64,000 bases of DNA from Chitinophaga sp. CF418 (GCF_900142925.1 NZ_FRCN01000010.1:186001-250000); one strand, 5' to 3'; positions 53,978-62,617 are shown, counted from the stretch's first letter. The notes: generated from the letters alone by a model not told the origin. Numbers and translations: made by a program.

Positions 53978-53998
53978 GTTATCCAGCCCCAAAAAATT

Positions 53999-54025
53999 CC
54001 CCTATACCCTTATAGGGGTAACCCC
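53999..54025. promoter_or_regulatory. two competing hairpins upstream of the TonB receptor
   Basis: CCCCTATA-CCCT-TATAGGGG (53999-54018) is a perfect 8-bp stem. Its right arm GGGG (54015-54018) can pair instead with CCCC at 54022-54025 (GGGG-TAA-CCCC). There is no T run. It lies 81 bp before the TonB receptor start, so operator or attenuator roles are possible. Confidence 0.4.
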
Positions 54026-54105
54026 TTCCCTCCACGTCATATATGCGTAAACAAAAAATGTTATAGCAAGGCCAGCTATCCGCTATTAAATTACAAGAAC
54101 CTTAT

Positions 54106-56484
54106 ATGAAGACAAGATTACTTATGCTGCTTGGCGTATGCCTGCTGCTTATGCAGGTCCGTCATGCCTGCGCACAACAGAAATATACTGTAAGCGGTTA
54201 TGTAAAAGACCAGCAAAATGGTGAAAGCCTGATCGGTATATCCGTATCAAAAGCAGGAACCAGCCTGGGAACAGTGACCAACGAATATGGCTTTTATTCT
54301 CTCACCCTGCCTGCAGGCGATCATGAGATCCAGTTCTCTTATATTGGTTATGCTCCTGTCAAAATGAGTGTATCCCTGAAATCCAACAAGAACCTGGATG
54401 TTAAACTGGAAAAATCCAGCAGCCAGTTAAGCACTGTGACTGTAACCGGCAATAAACAGGAAAAGGCTGTAAATACACTTACTACAAGTCTCAACAGGCT
54501 GGATATAGCTCAAATGAAGAAAATGCCCACATTTATGGGAGAAGTGGATGTACTCCGCTCCATCCAGACACTTCCTGGTGTGAATACTGTAGGTGAAGGC
54601 GCCAACGGTTTTAACGTGCGTGGTGGTGCGGCAGATGAGAATCTTATCCTGCTGGACGAAGCCCCGGTTTATAACTCTACACACATGATGGGTTTTTTCT
54701 CCGTATTCAACCCGGATGCGGTTAAAAGTATCAATCTCCTTAAAGGCGGTTTTCCGGCCGAATACGGCGGTCGTACTTCTTCTGTACTAGATATACGCAT
54801 GAAGGACGGAAACAACCAGAAATTCAATGTAAATGGCGGTATAAGCAATGTATTCAGCAGGCTGTCACTGGAAGGACCGATCAAAAAGGATGAATCATCC
54901 TTCATCCTGGCTGCCCGCCGTTCTTATATCGACATTCTGATGAAGCCTTTTCTTAAAGGAGACATGAAAGACACCAAGTTGAATTTCTATGACCTGACCG
55001 GAAAAGTGAACTTCAAACTGAATAAGAACAACACCCTGTTTGCCAGCGGTTATCTTGGAAGGGATGTTTTCGGGTTCGGTACCCAGATCAATATGAACTG
55101 GGGTAATAAAACAGCTACCGTACGTTGGAACCATGTATTCACCAACCGTACATTTATGAACCTGACCACTTTTTACAGTAACTATGACTACAGTCTTAAG
55201 TTCAATAATGAAAGTGAGAAAGGCGCAGGGGAACAAAACCAGGCTTACAGCTGGACATCCAACATTATCAACTACGGCGTAAAACCTGCATTTACCTTCT
55301 ACATCAATGCACATAACAGTGTACACTTCGGTCTGCAGGGCATCTATTACACCTTTAAACCAGGTACCGGTACCGGTGTGGAAGGAGATGAAACAAGCGT
55401 AAAGCAATTGACGCAGCAGCACGGTCTTGAAGCAGCAGCCTACCTGGATCATGAGTGGAAGCCAAGCGATAAATTAGGCATACAGTACGGTATCAGGTTC
55501 TCCAACTATCAATACCTGGGTAAGGGTACCGTTTACTACTACAATGATACTACTGCCGGTATCCGCAAAACACTGGTGGGTACAAGAGAGTATGGCGCAA
55601 ATGAGCTGATCAAGGCTTACAATTACCTGGAACCAAGGATCACCGCACGCTATGCGCTTACTCCGGATCATGCGATCAAGGCATCTTATGCACGTACTAC
55701 GCAGTATATGCACCAGTTATCCAACACCGCATCTCCTACCCCGCTGGATATCTGGACACCAAGCACCAACAATATACAGCCACAGGTAGCTGACCAGTAT
55801 ACCATTGGATATGTATATGATGCACCATCCAGCATTTTTGAAATATCAGCAGAAGCTTTCTACAAAAAGATGGAGCATCAGCTGGATTATATCGACAATG
55901 CTAACCTGGAGCTGAACCAGCAGATTGAAGCCGATCTGCTCCAGTCACACAGCCGTTCCTATGGCCTGGAACTGATGGCCAGAAAAGATATCGGTAGAAC
56001 TACAGGATGGGTTAGCTATACACTGTCCCGCTCTGAAAGACAGACCAATGGTATCAGCCTGAATGAATGGTTCCTGAACCGCTACGACCGTACACATAAC
56101 CTGAACCTTGTTATTACACATGAACTGAACAAGCGTACCTCTCTTTCCGCCAACTGGGTTTACGCATCTGGTACACCAGGTACATTTGCCGACAGCCGGC
56201 TGGAGTTCCAGGACTGGGACATTCCATACAACAGTACCGACAAACGTAACAATTACAGGCTGCCATCCTTCCATCGTCTGGACATGTCTTTAACACTGAA
56301 AGGAAAACAGCTGCGCCGCTGGAAAGGCGAATGGGTATTCTCCCTGTATAACGTATATGGCCGCAGAAATGCCTACACTATCTACTTCAGGCAGAATGAG
56401 GATGATCCTTCCAAAAAAGAAGCTGTTCGTCTTTCCATCATCGGTTCTATCATTCCTGGTATCACCTACAATTTCAAATTCTAA
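54106..56484 (+). CDS. TonB-dependent outer-membrane receptor
   Basis: A 792-residue receptor. A signal peptide (cut near ACAQQ, about 25) precedes a carboxypeptidase-regulatory-like domain (about 27-105, SGYVKDQQNGESLIGISVSKAGTSLG). The plug contains LRSIQTLPGV and FNVRGGAADENLILLDEAPVYNSTHMMGFFSVF, and the barrel runs to the C-terminal Phe. Unlike SusC it has no SusD partner; instead a DUF4249 lipoprotein follows by 23 bases, a standard pairing in this phylum. The substrate is unknown; PchR-like regulation nearby would fit a chelate. A CDS-sized signal and the dyad at 53999-54025 precede it. Confidence 0.93.
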   Translation: MKTRLLMLLGVCLLLMQVRHACAQQKYTVSGYVKDQQNGESLIGISVSKAGTSLGTVTNEYGFYSLTLPAGDHEIQFSYIGYAPVKMSVSLKSNKNLDVKLEKSSSQLSTVTVTGNKQEKAVNTLTTSLNRLDIAQMKKMPTFMGEVDVLRSIQTLPGVNTVGEGANGFNVRGGAADENLILLDEAPVYNSTHMMGFFSVFNPDAVKSINLLKGGFPAEYGGRTSSVLDIRMKDGNNQKFNVNGGISNVFSRLSLEGPIKKDESSFILAARRSYIDILMKPFLKGDMKDTKLNFYDLTGKVNFKLNKNNTLFASGYLGRDVFGFGTQINMNWGNKTATVRWNHVFTNRTFMNLTTFYSNYDYSLKFNNESEKGAGEQNQAYSWTSNIINYGVKPAFTFYINAHNSVHFGLQGIYYTFKPGTGTGVEGDETSVKQLTQQHGLEAAAYLDHEWKPSDKLGIQYGIRFSNYQYLGKGTVYYYNDTTAGIRKTLVGTREYGANELIKAYNYLEPRITARYALTPDHAIKASYARTTQYMHQLSNTASPTPLDIWTPSTNNIQPQVADQYTIGYVYDAPSSIFEISAEAFYKKMEHQLDYIDNANLELNQQIEADLLQSHSRSYGLELMARKDIGRTTGWVSYTLSRSERQTNGISLNEWFLNRYDRTHNLNLVITHELNKRTSLSANWVYASGTPGTFADSRLEFQDWDIPYNSTDKRNNYRLPSFHRLDMSLTLKGKQLRRWKGEWVFSLYNVYGRRNAYTIYFRQNEDDPSKKEAVRLSIIGSIIPGITYNFKF

Positions 56485-56507
56485 CCATCCTTTAAAAAAG
56501 AATACAG

Positions 56508-57374
56508 ATGAAAAAGATCAGACTTAGCATATTAATAGCGATGGTAGCAACTTTCACTGCCTGTGAAGATACAATAGACATCGACGTTAAGAAGGGCACC
56601 TCCTATCCTGTACTGGATGCCTGGATCACAACTGAACCAGGTGTACAAAAGATCAGGTTCACCAAATCACTACCATACACCGATCAGACGCCGGCGCCGG
56701 TTATAGACGACGCGCTGATCACATTGATCGATGAGACAGCAAATAAATCTTATGCTTTCAAATTCAGCAATGGGGTTTATGCATATGATCCGGGAGATAA
56801 TGAAACCATCGGTGTGATCGGACATGCTTACAGGTTGAGAATAGAATATAATACAGAGGTGTTTGAAGCCATAGATACCATCAAGAGAATAACACCGATC
56901 GATTCTATCTCTTACAAGTATGAAAAGAAAGATGAAAACTTTGTGGAGGAAGATGGATATGTTGCAAAGTTCCACGCCATAGATATTAAAGGTGGGGTTG
57001 ATTATTACTGGATGCGTTCTTACAGGAATGATCTGCAGCATAAAGTAGGCGATGCATTTTCCGTAGATGGTTATTTTGATCAGAGTGTGAAAGACGGATC
57101 GGCCTTTATATTGCCTATCCAGGAAGCGGTGACTGATTTTGAGAAACCATTCCAGAAAGGAGAAAAGGTGATCGTTAAGTTACGTTCACTCACTTATCAG
57201 AGTCATTTCTTTCTGACACAGGTAGAAGATCAGATCAATTCCGGCGGGCTGTTTGCCAAGGTGCTGGAGAATGTAAGATGCAATGCCATCAATGTTACCA
57301 CAGGTGGAAAACAAAAGCTGTTAGGCTGGTTCGGTACTTCTGCTGTAAGCAGCAAGGAAAGGGTTATCGAATAA
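56508..57374 (+). CDS. DUF4249 outer-membrane lipoprotein
   Basis: A 288-residue lipoprotein with lipobox Cys19 (TFTACED). The chain is beta-rich: YPVLDAWITTEPGVQKIRFTKSLPY opens the domain, with a C-terminal TTGGKQKLLGWFGTSAVS. The sequence agrees with DUF4249 proteins, which are regularly encoded directly after a TonB receptor and are thought to be its surface partner, in analogy to SusD. Same transcription unit as the receptor (23-bp gap). Confidence 0.9.
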   Translation: MKKIRLSILIAMVATFTACEDTIDIDVKKGTSYPVLDAWITTEPGVQKIRFTKSLPYTDQTPAPVIDDALITLIDETANKSYAFKFSNGVYAYDPGDNETIGVIGHAYRLRIEYNTEVFEAIDTIKRITPIDSISYKYEKKDENFVEEDGYVAKFHAIDIKGGVDYYWMRSYRNDLQHKVGDAFSVDGYFDQSVKDGSAFILPIQEAVTDFEKPFQKGEKVIVKLRSLTYQSHFFLTQVEDQINSGGLFAKVLENVRCNAINVTTGGKQKLLGWFGTSAVSSKERVIE

Positions 57375-57392
57375 TATCTCTCATTATTAATA

Positions 57393-57423
57393 AGCTGGCT
57401 AAAGAAACACGCTTTAGCCAGCT
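57393..57423 (+). terminator. 12-bp stem-loop after the DUF4249 gene
   Basis: AGCTGGCTAAAG / CTTTAGCCAGCT with a 7-base loop, perfect stem, but no T run follows. It separates the receptor operon from the next gene (start 57451) and may be a weak terminator or mRNA 3' end structure. Confidence 0.5.
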
Positions 57424-57450
57424 ACCTCAAAACAATTTCAAACAATTTTT

Positions 57451-58077
57451 ATGAAAAAGATTTTATCAGCGCTGCTGGTGCTAGTTGCACAGCAGGCCTG
57501 GGCACAGCATGCCACTACTGAAACATTGTTCTCTTCAAAAAGCGGTAAAAAAACAACTATTGGAGCATATGGCGCGCCTGCAGCTAAATTTACACCCATT
57601 GATGGTAAATTTGGATTGCTGACAGGCGGATACGGCGGTGTATTATTGAACGGCAAGATCATGCTCGGAGCAGGCGCCTATTCCCTGGTGAATAATGTAG
57701 ATATGCCTACAGTCAATACCAACGGCCAGAAAGAATATCTGAATCTTTGGTACACAGGTTTTGTGGCAGAGTACATTCATAATTCCGACAAACTGATTCA
57801 CTGGACGGCAGGTGCTTTAATTGGTGGTGGTGCAGCAGGTAGAAGAAATAAAAACTGGTGGGATGGTGATGAGTTTGATCATGATCACACGTATGATAAT
57901 CATGGTTTCTTCGTTGCAGAGCCATATGCCAACGTTGAGCTGAACATTACGAAATTCCTGCGTCTGGACATAGGAGCCTCATACCGTTATGTTGCCGGTT
58001 CCAATACAACAGGCATCACTGACGGCAAGTTAGGTGGCCCATCCGTTAATGTTGGCCTCAAAGCCGGTAAGTTCTGA
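57451..58077 (+). CDS. outer-membrane protein with a His/Asp-rich loop
   Basis: A 208-residue protein with a signal peptide (cut after WAQH, about 19). The mature part has Gly-rich strand patterns (FGLLTGGYGGVLLNGKIMLGAGAYSLV, LDIGASYRYVAGSN) and ends in Phe, like an 8 to 10-strand outer-membrane barrel. A loop near 139-152 (DGDEFDHDHTYDNH) is rich in His and Asp and could bind metal. A decayed copy of its last 60 bases follows the stop at 58091-58152. Family unknown to me. Confidence 0.8.
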   Translation: MKKILSALLVLVAQQAWAQHATTETLFSSKSGKKTTIGAYGAPAAKFTPIDGKFGLLTGGYGGVLLNGKIMLGAGAYSLVNNVDMPTVNTNGQKEYLNLWYTGFVAEYIHNSDKLIHWTAGALIGGGAAGRRNKNWWDGDEFDHDHTYDNHGFFVAEPYANVELNITKFLRLDIGASYRYVAGSNTTGITDGKLGGPSVNVGLKAGKF

Positions 58078-58090
58078 TGTGACAATCATT

Positions 58091-58152
58091 ACTGAACGGC
58101 AAGTGTAAGCAACCCGTCCATTAATGTTCGCCTCAAAGCCAGTACATGCTAA
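58091..58152 (+). pseudogene. decayed copy of the 3' end of the 57451-58077 gene
   Basis: Matches 58018-58077 at about 75 % by hand count with two single-base insertions, ending in a TAA at the same place as the original stop. It starts 13 bases after the true stop. It is the tail of a lost tandem paralogue. Confidence 0.75.
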
Positions 58153-58288
58153 GTAGTCATATTGATACAGGCATCGTTGTCCGTCTTTGCTGAACGATTT
58201 CATGCAGATGGCAACATGCCTGTTTTTTTTCCATTTAACCCTGATAATCACCGTTCTCCCCCCTCCCCTAAAAAAATTCCCCCTCACA

Positions 58289-58336
58289 TTTGGCAATTAC
58301 GAAAACTATCGTACATTTGTTACGAAAATATTCGTA
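58289..58336 (+). promoter_or_regulatory. BlaI-type operators over a Bacteroidota promoter
   Basis: TTTG at 58289-58292, 19 bp, then a perfect TACATTTG -7 box at 58312-58319. Two 16-bp dyads TACGA-N6-TCGTA lie at 58298-58313 and 58321-58336, one between the promoter elements and one just past the -7 box. Binding by the BlaI-like repressor encoded 24 bp further would block its own operon. Confidence 0.8.
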
Positions 58337-58359
58337 GATCAATAATCATTGGAAATAAA

Positions 58360-58752
58360 ATGAGTACCGCCAAAAACAACAAGCCGACAGAAAGTGAGCT
58401 GGAGATCCTTGGTATATTATGGGAGAAAGGTTCCGGTACTGTAAGGGATGTGCATGAAATATTAGAGAAAAGCAAAGATGCCGGTTATACTACTACCCTC
58501 AAACTAATGCAGATCATGCATGAAAAAGGGTTGTTAAAACGGGACACCAGCAGCAAGACACATGTGTATGAGGCTGCCATTTCCCGGGAGAGTACGCAGC
58601 AGCAACTACTCAATAAGATGATAAATACAGTGTTTAACGGTTCTGCTTCACAACTTGTGTTGCAGGCCCTGGGTAATCACCATTCTTCACAGGAAGAGCT
58701 GGATAAGATCAAACAGTATCTGAATGAGATAGAGCAGCAACAGAAAAAGTAA
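58360..58752 (+). CDS. BlaI/MecI family transcriptional repressor
   Basis: A 130-residue winged-helix repressor (TESELEILGILWEKGSGTVRDVHEIL, AGYTTTLKLMQIMHEKGLLKRD) with a C-terminal dimer helix. An in-frame ATG at 58162 exists but would cover the operator region; the ATG at 58360 gives the family length. It is followed by an M56 peptidase after 33 bp. The usual switch is cleavage of the repressor by the partner peptidase; here this is inferred from the pair and from the two operators upstream. Confidence 0.94.
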   Translation: MSTAKNNKPTESELEILGILWEKGSGTVRDVHEILEKSKDAGYTTTLKLMQIMHEKGLLKRDTSSKTHVYEAAISRESTQQQLLNKMINTVFNGSASQLVLQALGNHHSSQEELDKIKQYLNEIEQQQKK

Positions 58753-58785
58753 AACCAGCGTCCAGGCGCGTCTAATCTGTAAATC

Positions 58786-60744
58786 ATGATTGCACAACTT
58801 CCTTTCACCGCAGACCTGATCCAGGCTTTCGGCTGGGCCCTTCTGCACTCATTCTGGCAGGCATTTTTCATCTTTGCCTGTCTGCGGATCGTCTTACTGC
58901 TATGGCCACAGGCAAGTTCCAATATAAAATACAACCTGTCCTACATCTCACTGGCAGGCATTTTTACCTGGTTCTCCGTGACGCTGTGGTTACAGATAGA
59001 ATCTGTAAAAAGGGTGCATCGGGCAGCTTATCTGATGATAGAAACCGGTATACGGCCATCTGCCGCGGTAGAGGTTCCGGCTATCTATAAAAGCCAGACA
59101 GAGCTTACGGGCCTGTTCCCCGGTCTGGAAATGTGGTTCCCCGTATTAGTAGCCATTTACGTGGCCGGGGTTGCCGTCATGACAATCAAACTAACACTGG
59201 ACCTGTTACAGTTGCAGCAGATAAAGAAAAAACAGGTACTTCCCATTGACGAAGCATGGGAAAAACACCTGCAGAAACTTGCTGCCCAGCTGAAGATCCC
59301 ACGCCGGGTTAAACTGTTGATATCGCAGTACATCCAGGTGCCGGTGATGATCGGGTTCCTCAAACCAGTCATTTTATTACCTGTAGCCATGTTCAACAAC
59401 CTGACGGCAGAACAGCTGGAAGCTATCCTGTTGCATGAACTGGCACATATCAAACGTAATGATTATCTCCTGAATATTTTCCAGTCCATTGTTGAAACCA
59501 TCCTGTTTTTTAATCCTTTCGTGTGGTGGATATCAAAGAACATCCGCCTTGAAAGGGAACACTGTTGCGACGATCTTGTACTTACAAATCAGGTGCAACC
59601 GCTGCATTACGCCAAAGCCCTGGTAGCATTGGAAGAATACCGGTTAACAGTCAATGCTATGGCCATGGCGGCGGCAGACAATAAACAACATTTATTTCAC
59701 CGCATCAAACGCATCATGGAAATGAAAACTAAAAATATTAACTATACGCAAAAGTTATTGGCTGTTATGATCATCGCAGTGGGGCTGGTGTCCATTGCAT
59801 GGCTCAATCCCTCTAATAAAGAAGAGCAACGCGATACTAAAAAGCCTGTTGTAAAGGAGGATATCGCCGATGTTGCCAACGTCCCCATAGCGCCTGCTAT
59901 CGCAACTCCCGCTGTTACATATGCAGCCAGGATGGTAAAATTACTTACAGACACCGTACCAGCAAACGACGACAAACTCCGGGCTGAAAAAGAAGCCGCT
60001 ATGAGCGCTGCAAAAGAGGGCCTGGATGCTGCACAGGAAGCAATGAAAAACATAGACTGGAAACAGATCAATACCGAGGTTTCCAATGCTATGAAGAATG
60101 TCGACTGGAAGAAAATCAATGAGGAAGTTTCCACTGCGATGAAAAACGTTGACTGGAAAAAGATCAACGAGGAAGTTTCCACTGCAATGAAGAATGTTGA
60201 CTGGAAGAAGATCAACGAAGAAGTTAAAACCAGCCTGAAAAATATGCCAGATACGCTGGTGGATCCAAAGGTCATTGAAGAAAGCATCCGCATGGGTATG
60301 GAGAGCGCTAAAGCGGCTATGGCTAACATCAATATCGATGAAATCATCAAAAAGAGCATGGCGGAAGCCAATGTTGCCATGAACAGTAAGGAATACAAAG
60401 AGGCCATGGAAAATGCCAGAAAAGAAATAGAAAAGGCAAAGCAAGAAATTAAACAGTCTCAGAAAAATATCAGAAAAGAAATAGTGCTGGATGAAAAGCA
60501 TGTAACCGTTGACAGAAAGATATCAGATAAATACAAAAAAATGGTCAAGAGAATGGCCGAAGACAAACTCATAGATGTATACGAAGGATTCACCATAGAA
60601 AAAAAGAATGGTATTCTTACTATCAATGGTGTGCAACAGCCTGACGATATATTAAAGAAATATGCAGATGTACTCGGTAAGGCTGACGAGGCTACCATCA
60701 CAGGAAAGGGAGACAACCTAAGTATCAATATCAACGAAAAATAA
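58786..60744 (+). CDS. M56 (BlaR1-like) membrane metallopeptidase with 16-residue repeats
   Basis: A 652-residue integral membrane protease. There are hydrophobic helices near 20-40, 50-70, 115-138 and 310-330. The zinc site is H217-E-L-A-H221 (LLHELAHIKRND) with the downstream acid in REHCCDD. The C-terminal extracytoplasmic part is not the penicillin-binding domain of BlaR1. Instead four tandem 16-residue units (419-482, core KNVDWKKINEEV) lead into charged helices and a small C-terminal domain (about 580-652). It should cleave the BlaI-type repressor when sensing an envelope signal; the signal is unknown. Confidence 0.9.
   Translation: MIAQLPFTADLIQAFGWALLHSFWQAFFIFACLRIVLLLWPQASSNIKYNLSYISLAGIFTWFSVTLWLQIESVKRVHRAAYLMIETGIRPSAAVEVPAIYKSQTELTGLFPGLEMWFPVLVAIYVAGVAVMTIKLTLDLLQLQQIKKKQVLPIDEAWEKHLQKLAAQLKIPRRVKLLISQYIQVPVMIGFLKPVILLPVAMFNNLTAEQLEAILLHELAHIKRNDYLLNIFQSIVETILFFNPFVWWISKNIRLEREHCCDDLVLTNQVQPLHYAKALVALEEYRLTVNAMAMAAADNKQHLFHRIKRIMEMKTKNINYTQKLLAVMIIAVGLVSIAWLNPSNKEEQRDTKKPVVKEDIADVANVPIAPAIATPAVTYAARMVKLLTDTVPANDDKLRAEKEAAMSAAKEGLDAAQEAMKNIDWKQINTEVSNAMKNVDWKKINEEVSTAMKNVDWKKINEEVSTAMKNVDWKKINEEVKTSLKNMPDTLVDPKVIEESIRMGMESAKAAMANINIDEIIKKSMAEANVAMNSKEYKEAMENARKEIEKAKQEIKQSQKNIRKEIVLDEKHVTVDRKISDKYKKMVKRMAEDKLIDVYEGFTIEKKNGILTINGVQQPDDILKKYADVLGKADEATITGKGDNLSININEK
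60040..60231 (+). repeat. four tandem 48-bp coding repeats in the M56 gene
   Basis: Units start at 60040, 60088, 60136 and 60184, each 48 bp, in frame (16 residues). Units 2 to 4 are nearly identical at protein level (AMKNVDWKKINEEVST/K); unit 1 is AMKNIDWKQINTEVSN. The number may vary between strains. Confidence 0.92.
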
Positions 60745-60767
60745 GCATACTTTTTCCGTCATTCTAT

Positions 60768-60804
60768 GCGCCACTGCCGTTCATACAGCAGTGGCGCTTT
60801 TTTT
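60768..60804 (+). terminator. rho-independent terminator of the BlaI/M56 operon
   Basis: Perfect 10-bp stem GCGCCACTGC / GCAGTGGCGC, 10-base loop, then seven T. Confidence 0.94.
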
Positions 60805-60846
60805 ATGCCTTTACCCCTTATCTTTAGGTAGCAAACCTCCTTTTAT

Positions 60847-61974
60847 ATGAAATCATATCTAGTATTATTAGCCTTATTCCTCTGCATACAGGGCCAGGCC
60901 CAGGAAACAAAACCTCTCCAGGAGATCCGGATCATCAGGAATAATCCCGTAACATCTGTGAAAGACCAGGCGAATACCGGTACCTGCTGGTGTTTTTCCA
61001 CCACCTCTATGATCGAATCGGATTGCCTTCATAAAGGCCAACCAACGCTAGATCTCTCTGAAATGTTCACCGTACGTAATATATATCTTGAAAAGGCAGA
61101 AAACTACATCCACAGGCAGGGATTTGCCCGTTTTGATGAAGGTGGCCTGGGACATGATGTGCTTCATGCCGTAGAGGCATATGGTATTGTGCCGGAAAAC
61201 GTCTATAGCGGGCTAAAAGACGGCCATGCTTCGCACGATCATGCTGAGATGCTCGGAGAGATGAAAAACTACCTGGATAGCATCCTGAAACTTCCTAAAC
61301 CGATTCCTACTGACTGGGAAACGGGCTTCACCGCTATTATGGATAAACATCTGGGTACACCGCCGGCCAACTTTACCTATAATGGCCGTAGCTATACGCC
61401 GAAAGCATTTGCTAAGGAAGTGATAAAGTTCAATCCTGATGACTATGTCAGCCTTACTTCCTTTACTCATCATCCTTTCTACAGTTCATTTATCCTGGAT
61501 GTGCCTGACAATTTCTCCAACGGAGCTTATTATAATGTGCCTATCAATGAACTGATCAATATTGCTAAAGGTGTGGTTGAAAAGGGTTATACCGTGTTGT
61601 GGGATACAGACGTGAGCAACCGGGGATTCATGGTCGGTAAGGGATATGCGTTACGTCCTGTGGCAGATTCACTGACACGTGGCAGCGTTATCAACCCGGA
61701 TCTTGAAGAAAAGAAATATTCACAGGATGAACGTCAGCAATTATTTGACGGGCTAGTGACCCAGGATGATCACCTGATGCATATCACCGGTATAGGAAAG
61801 ACTGCGAAAGGGAAAGAGTTCTTCATTGTTAAAAACTCCTATGGCAGCAAGTCAGGACCATTTGATGGGTTTATCAAGGTATCTGTTCCCTATTTTGCTA
61901 TTAATACCATCACTATTATTGTGCCTAAAGCTGCTTTGGATAAATCATTCAACGGCAAAGTAGCTTTGAAGTGA
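60847..61974 (+). CDS. C1 family cysteine peptidase (aminopeptidase C/PepC-like), secreted
   Basis: A 375-residue papain-fold peptidase with a signal peptide (cut after GQAQ, about 19). Active-site elements: Q41 and C47 in DQANTGTCWCF, H312 in LMHITG and N330 in VKNSYGSK. It is the bleomycin-hydrolase/PepC branch, shortened compared with the about 450-residue cytosolic enzymes, and exported. A TATCTTTA at 60819 is a weak -7 candidate. A decayed copy of the last 18 codons follows the stop at 61976-62029, and a terminator at 62050. Confidence 0.9.
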   Translation: MKSYLVLLALFLCIQGQAQETKPLQEIRIIRNNPVTSVKDQANTGTCWCFSTTSMIESDCLHKGQPTLDLSEMFTVRNIYLEKAENYIHRQGFARFDEGGLGHDVLHAVEAYGIVPENVYSGLKDGHASHDHAEMLGEMKNYLDSILKLPKPIPTDWETGFTAIMDKHLGTPPANFTYNGRSYTPKAFAKEVIKFNPDDYVSLTSFTHHPFYSSFILDVPDNFSNGAYYNVPINELINIAKGVVEKGYTVLWDTDVSNRGFMVGKGYALRPVADSLTRGSVINPDLEEKKYSQDERQQLFDGLVTQDDHLMHITGIGKTAKGKEFFIVKNSYGSKSGPFDGFIKVSVPYFAINTITIIVPKAALDKSFNGKVALK

Positions 61975-61975
61975 T

Positions 61976-62029
61976 GTACCCAAAACCGCTTTGGATAAAG
62001 CATTCAACGATAAAGTTGACTTGAAATAA
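61976..62029 (+). pseudogene. decayed copy of the last 18 codons of the C1 peptidase gene
   Basis: Reads VPKTALDKAFNDKVDLK-stop against VPKAALDKSFNGKVALK-stop at 61921-61974: 13 of 17 residues identical, about 78 % of bases, with several silent changes. It begins one base after the true stop. It is the tail of a diverged tandem paralogue whose body was deleted. Confidence 0.85.
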
Positions 62030-62049
62030 TCATCATATAAGTAATATAC

Positions 62050-62088
62050 AAAAGGGCAGCCCTGTGAACCCACAGGACTGCCCTTTTG
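62050..62088 (+). terminator. rho-independent terminator after the C1 peptidase remnant
   Basis: Stem AAAAGGGCAG-C-CCTGTG / CACAGG-A-CTGCCCTTTT with one internal mismatch and a short loop. It ends the peptidase transcript and would also have served the lost second copy. Confidence 0.88.
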
Positions 62089-62208
62089 CATGGTAATTTG
62101 TTTGAGGGAAAATGCTACAAAGATGTAACGATATTACGATAGGAACATATCTTCACAGATGCGCCAACCCAGCTGCTAATATCATAAACTTCCGCGCACC
62201 TGCTGCCG

Positions 62209-62224
62209 CAGCAAATATTTGCTG
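62209..62224. repeat. perfect 16-bp palindrome
   Basis: CAGCAAATATTTGCTG lies in the 217-bp gap between terminator and acylphosphatase stop. A second short palindrome GCTGCAGC follows near 62243. Meaning unknown. Confidence 0.5.
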
Positions 62225-62305
62225 AGATAACAATTATTTGTAGCTGCAGCAAGCATCTGCAAACAACTACCTATATATAAAAGTTGTTAAACAGAAAAAC
62301 AGATT

Positions 62306-62581
62306 TCAGTGCACTACATCAAACGCTTTGTAATCCCGTAAAGGGGCAACAGTAATAATCAGCTCAGTAACTTTAGCAAAAGGTGGTCCCTGTCTGCACC
62401 AGGCTATAAACGCTTCCATCTCTTTCTCCTTTCCTTCCGCAGTGATCAGTACATTACCATCGGGCAAATTCCTTACTTCTCCTGTAATACCAAGATCATC
62501 TGCTGTGTGTTTCGTACTGGCTCTGAAATACACTCCCTGGACTTTTCCTTTTACCAGGATCTGCTTATGTATCTTTTCCAT
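62306..62581 (-). CDS. acyP: acylphosphatase
   Basis: A 91-residue cytosolic enzyme that hydrolyses acyl phosphates. The catalytic Arg is in KGKVQGVYFRAST and the Asn in GEVRNLPDG, both at the family positions. The frame extends to 62620, but the ATG at 62581 gives the usual length of about 90 residues and leaves the TAGATTTG box at 62618-62625 outside the gene. Confidence 0.93.
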   Translation of the reverse strand: MEKIHKQILVKGKVQGVYFRASTKHTADDLGITGEVRNLPDGNVLITAEGKEKEMEAFIAWCRQGPPFAKVTELIITVAPLRDYKAFDVVH

Positions 62582-62617
62582 ATAACGCGGTGATGAAGGA
62601 TGAGTAATTGTATTACC

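Noticed and set aside
58162..58359. Longer N-terminus for the BlaI-like repressor
   Set aside because: It would put promoter and both operators inside the gene; the usual family length is obtained from 58360.
59742..60501. Two long antisense frames (221 and 186 residues) over the M56 gene
   Set aside because: They are the mirror of the 48-bp repeats and have repetitive Phe/Ser/Leu or Phe/Val/Asp sequence without gene features.
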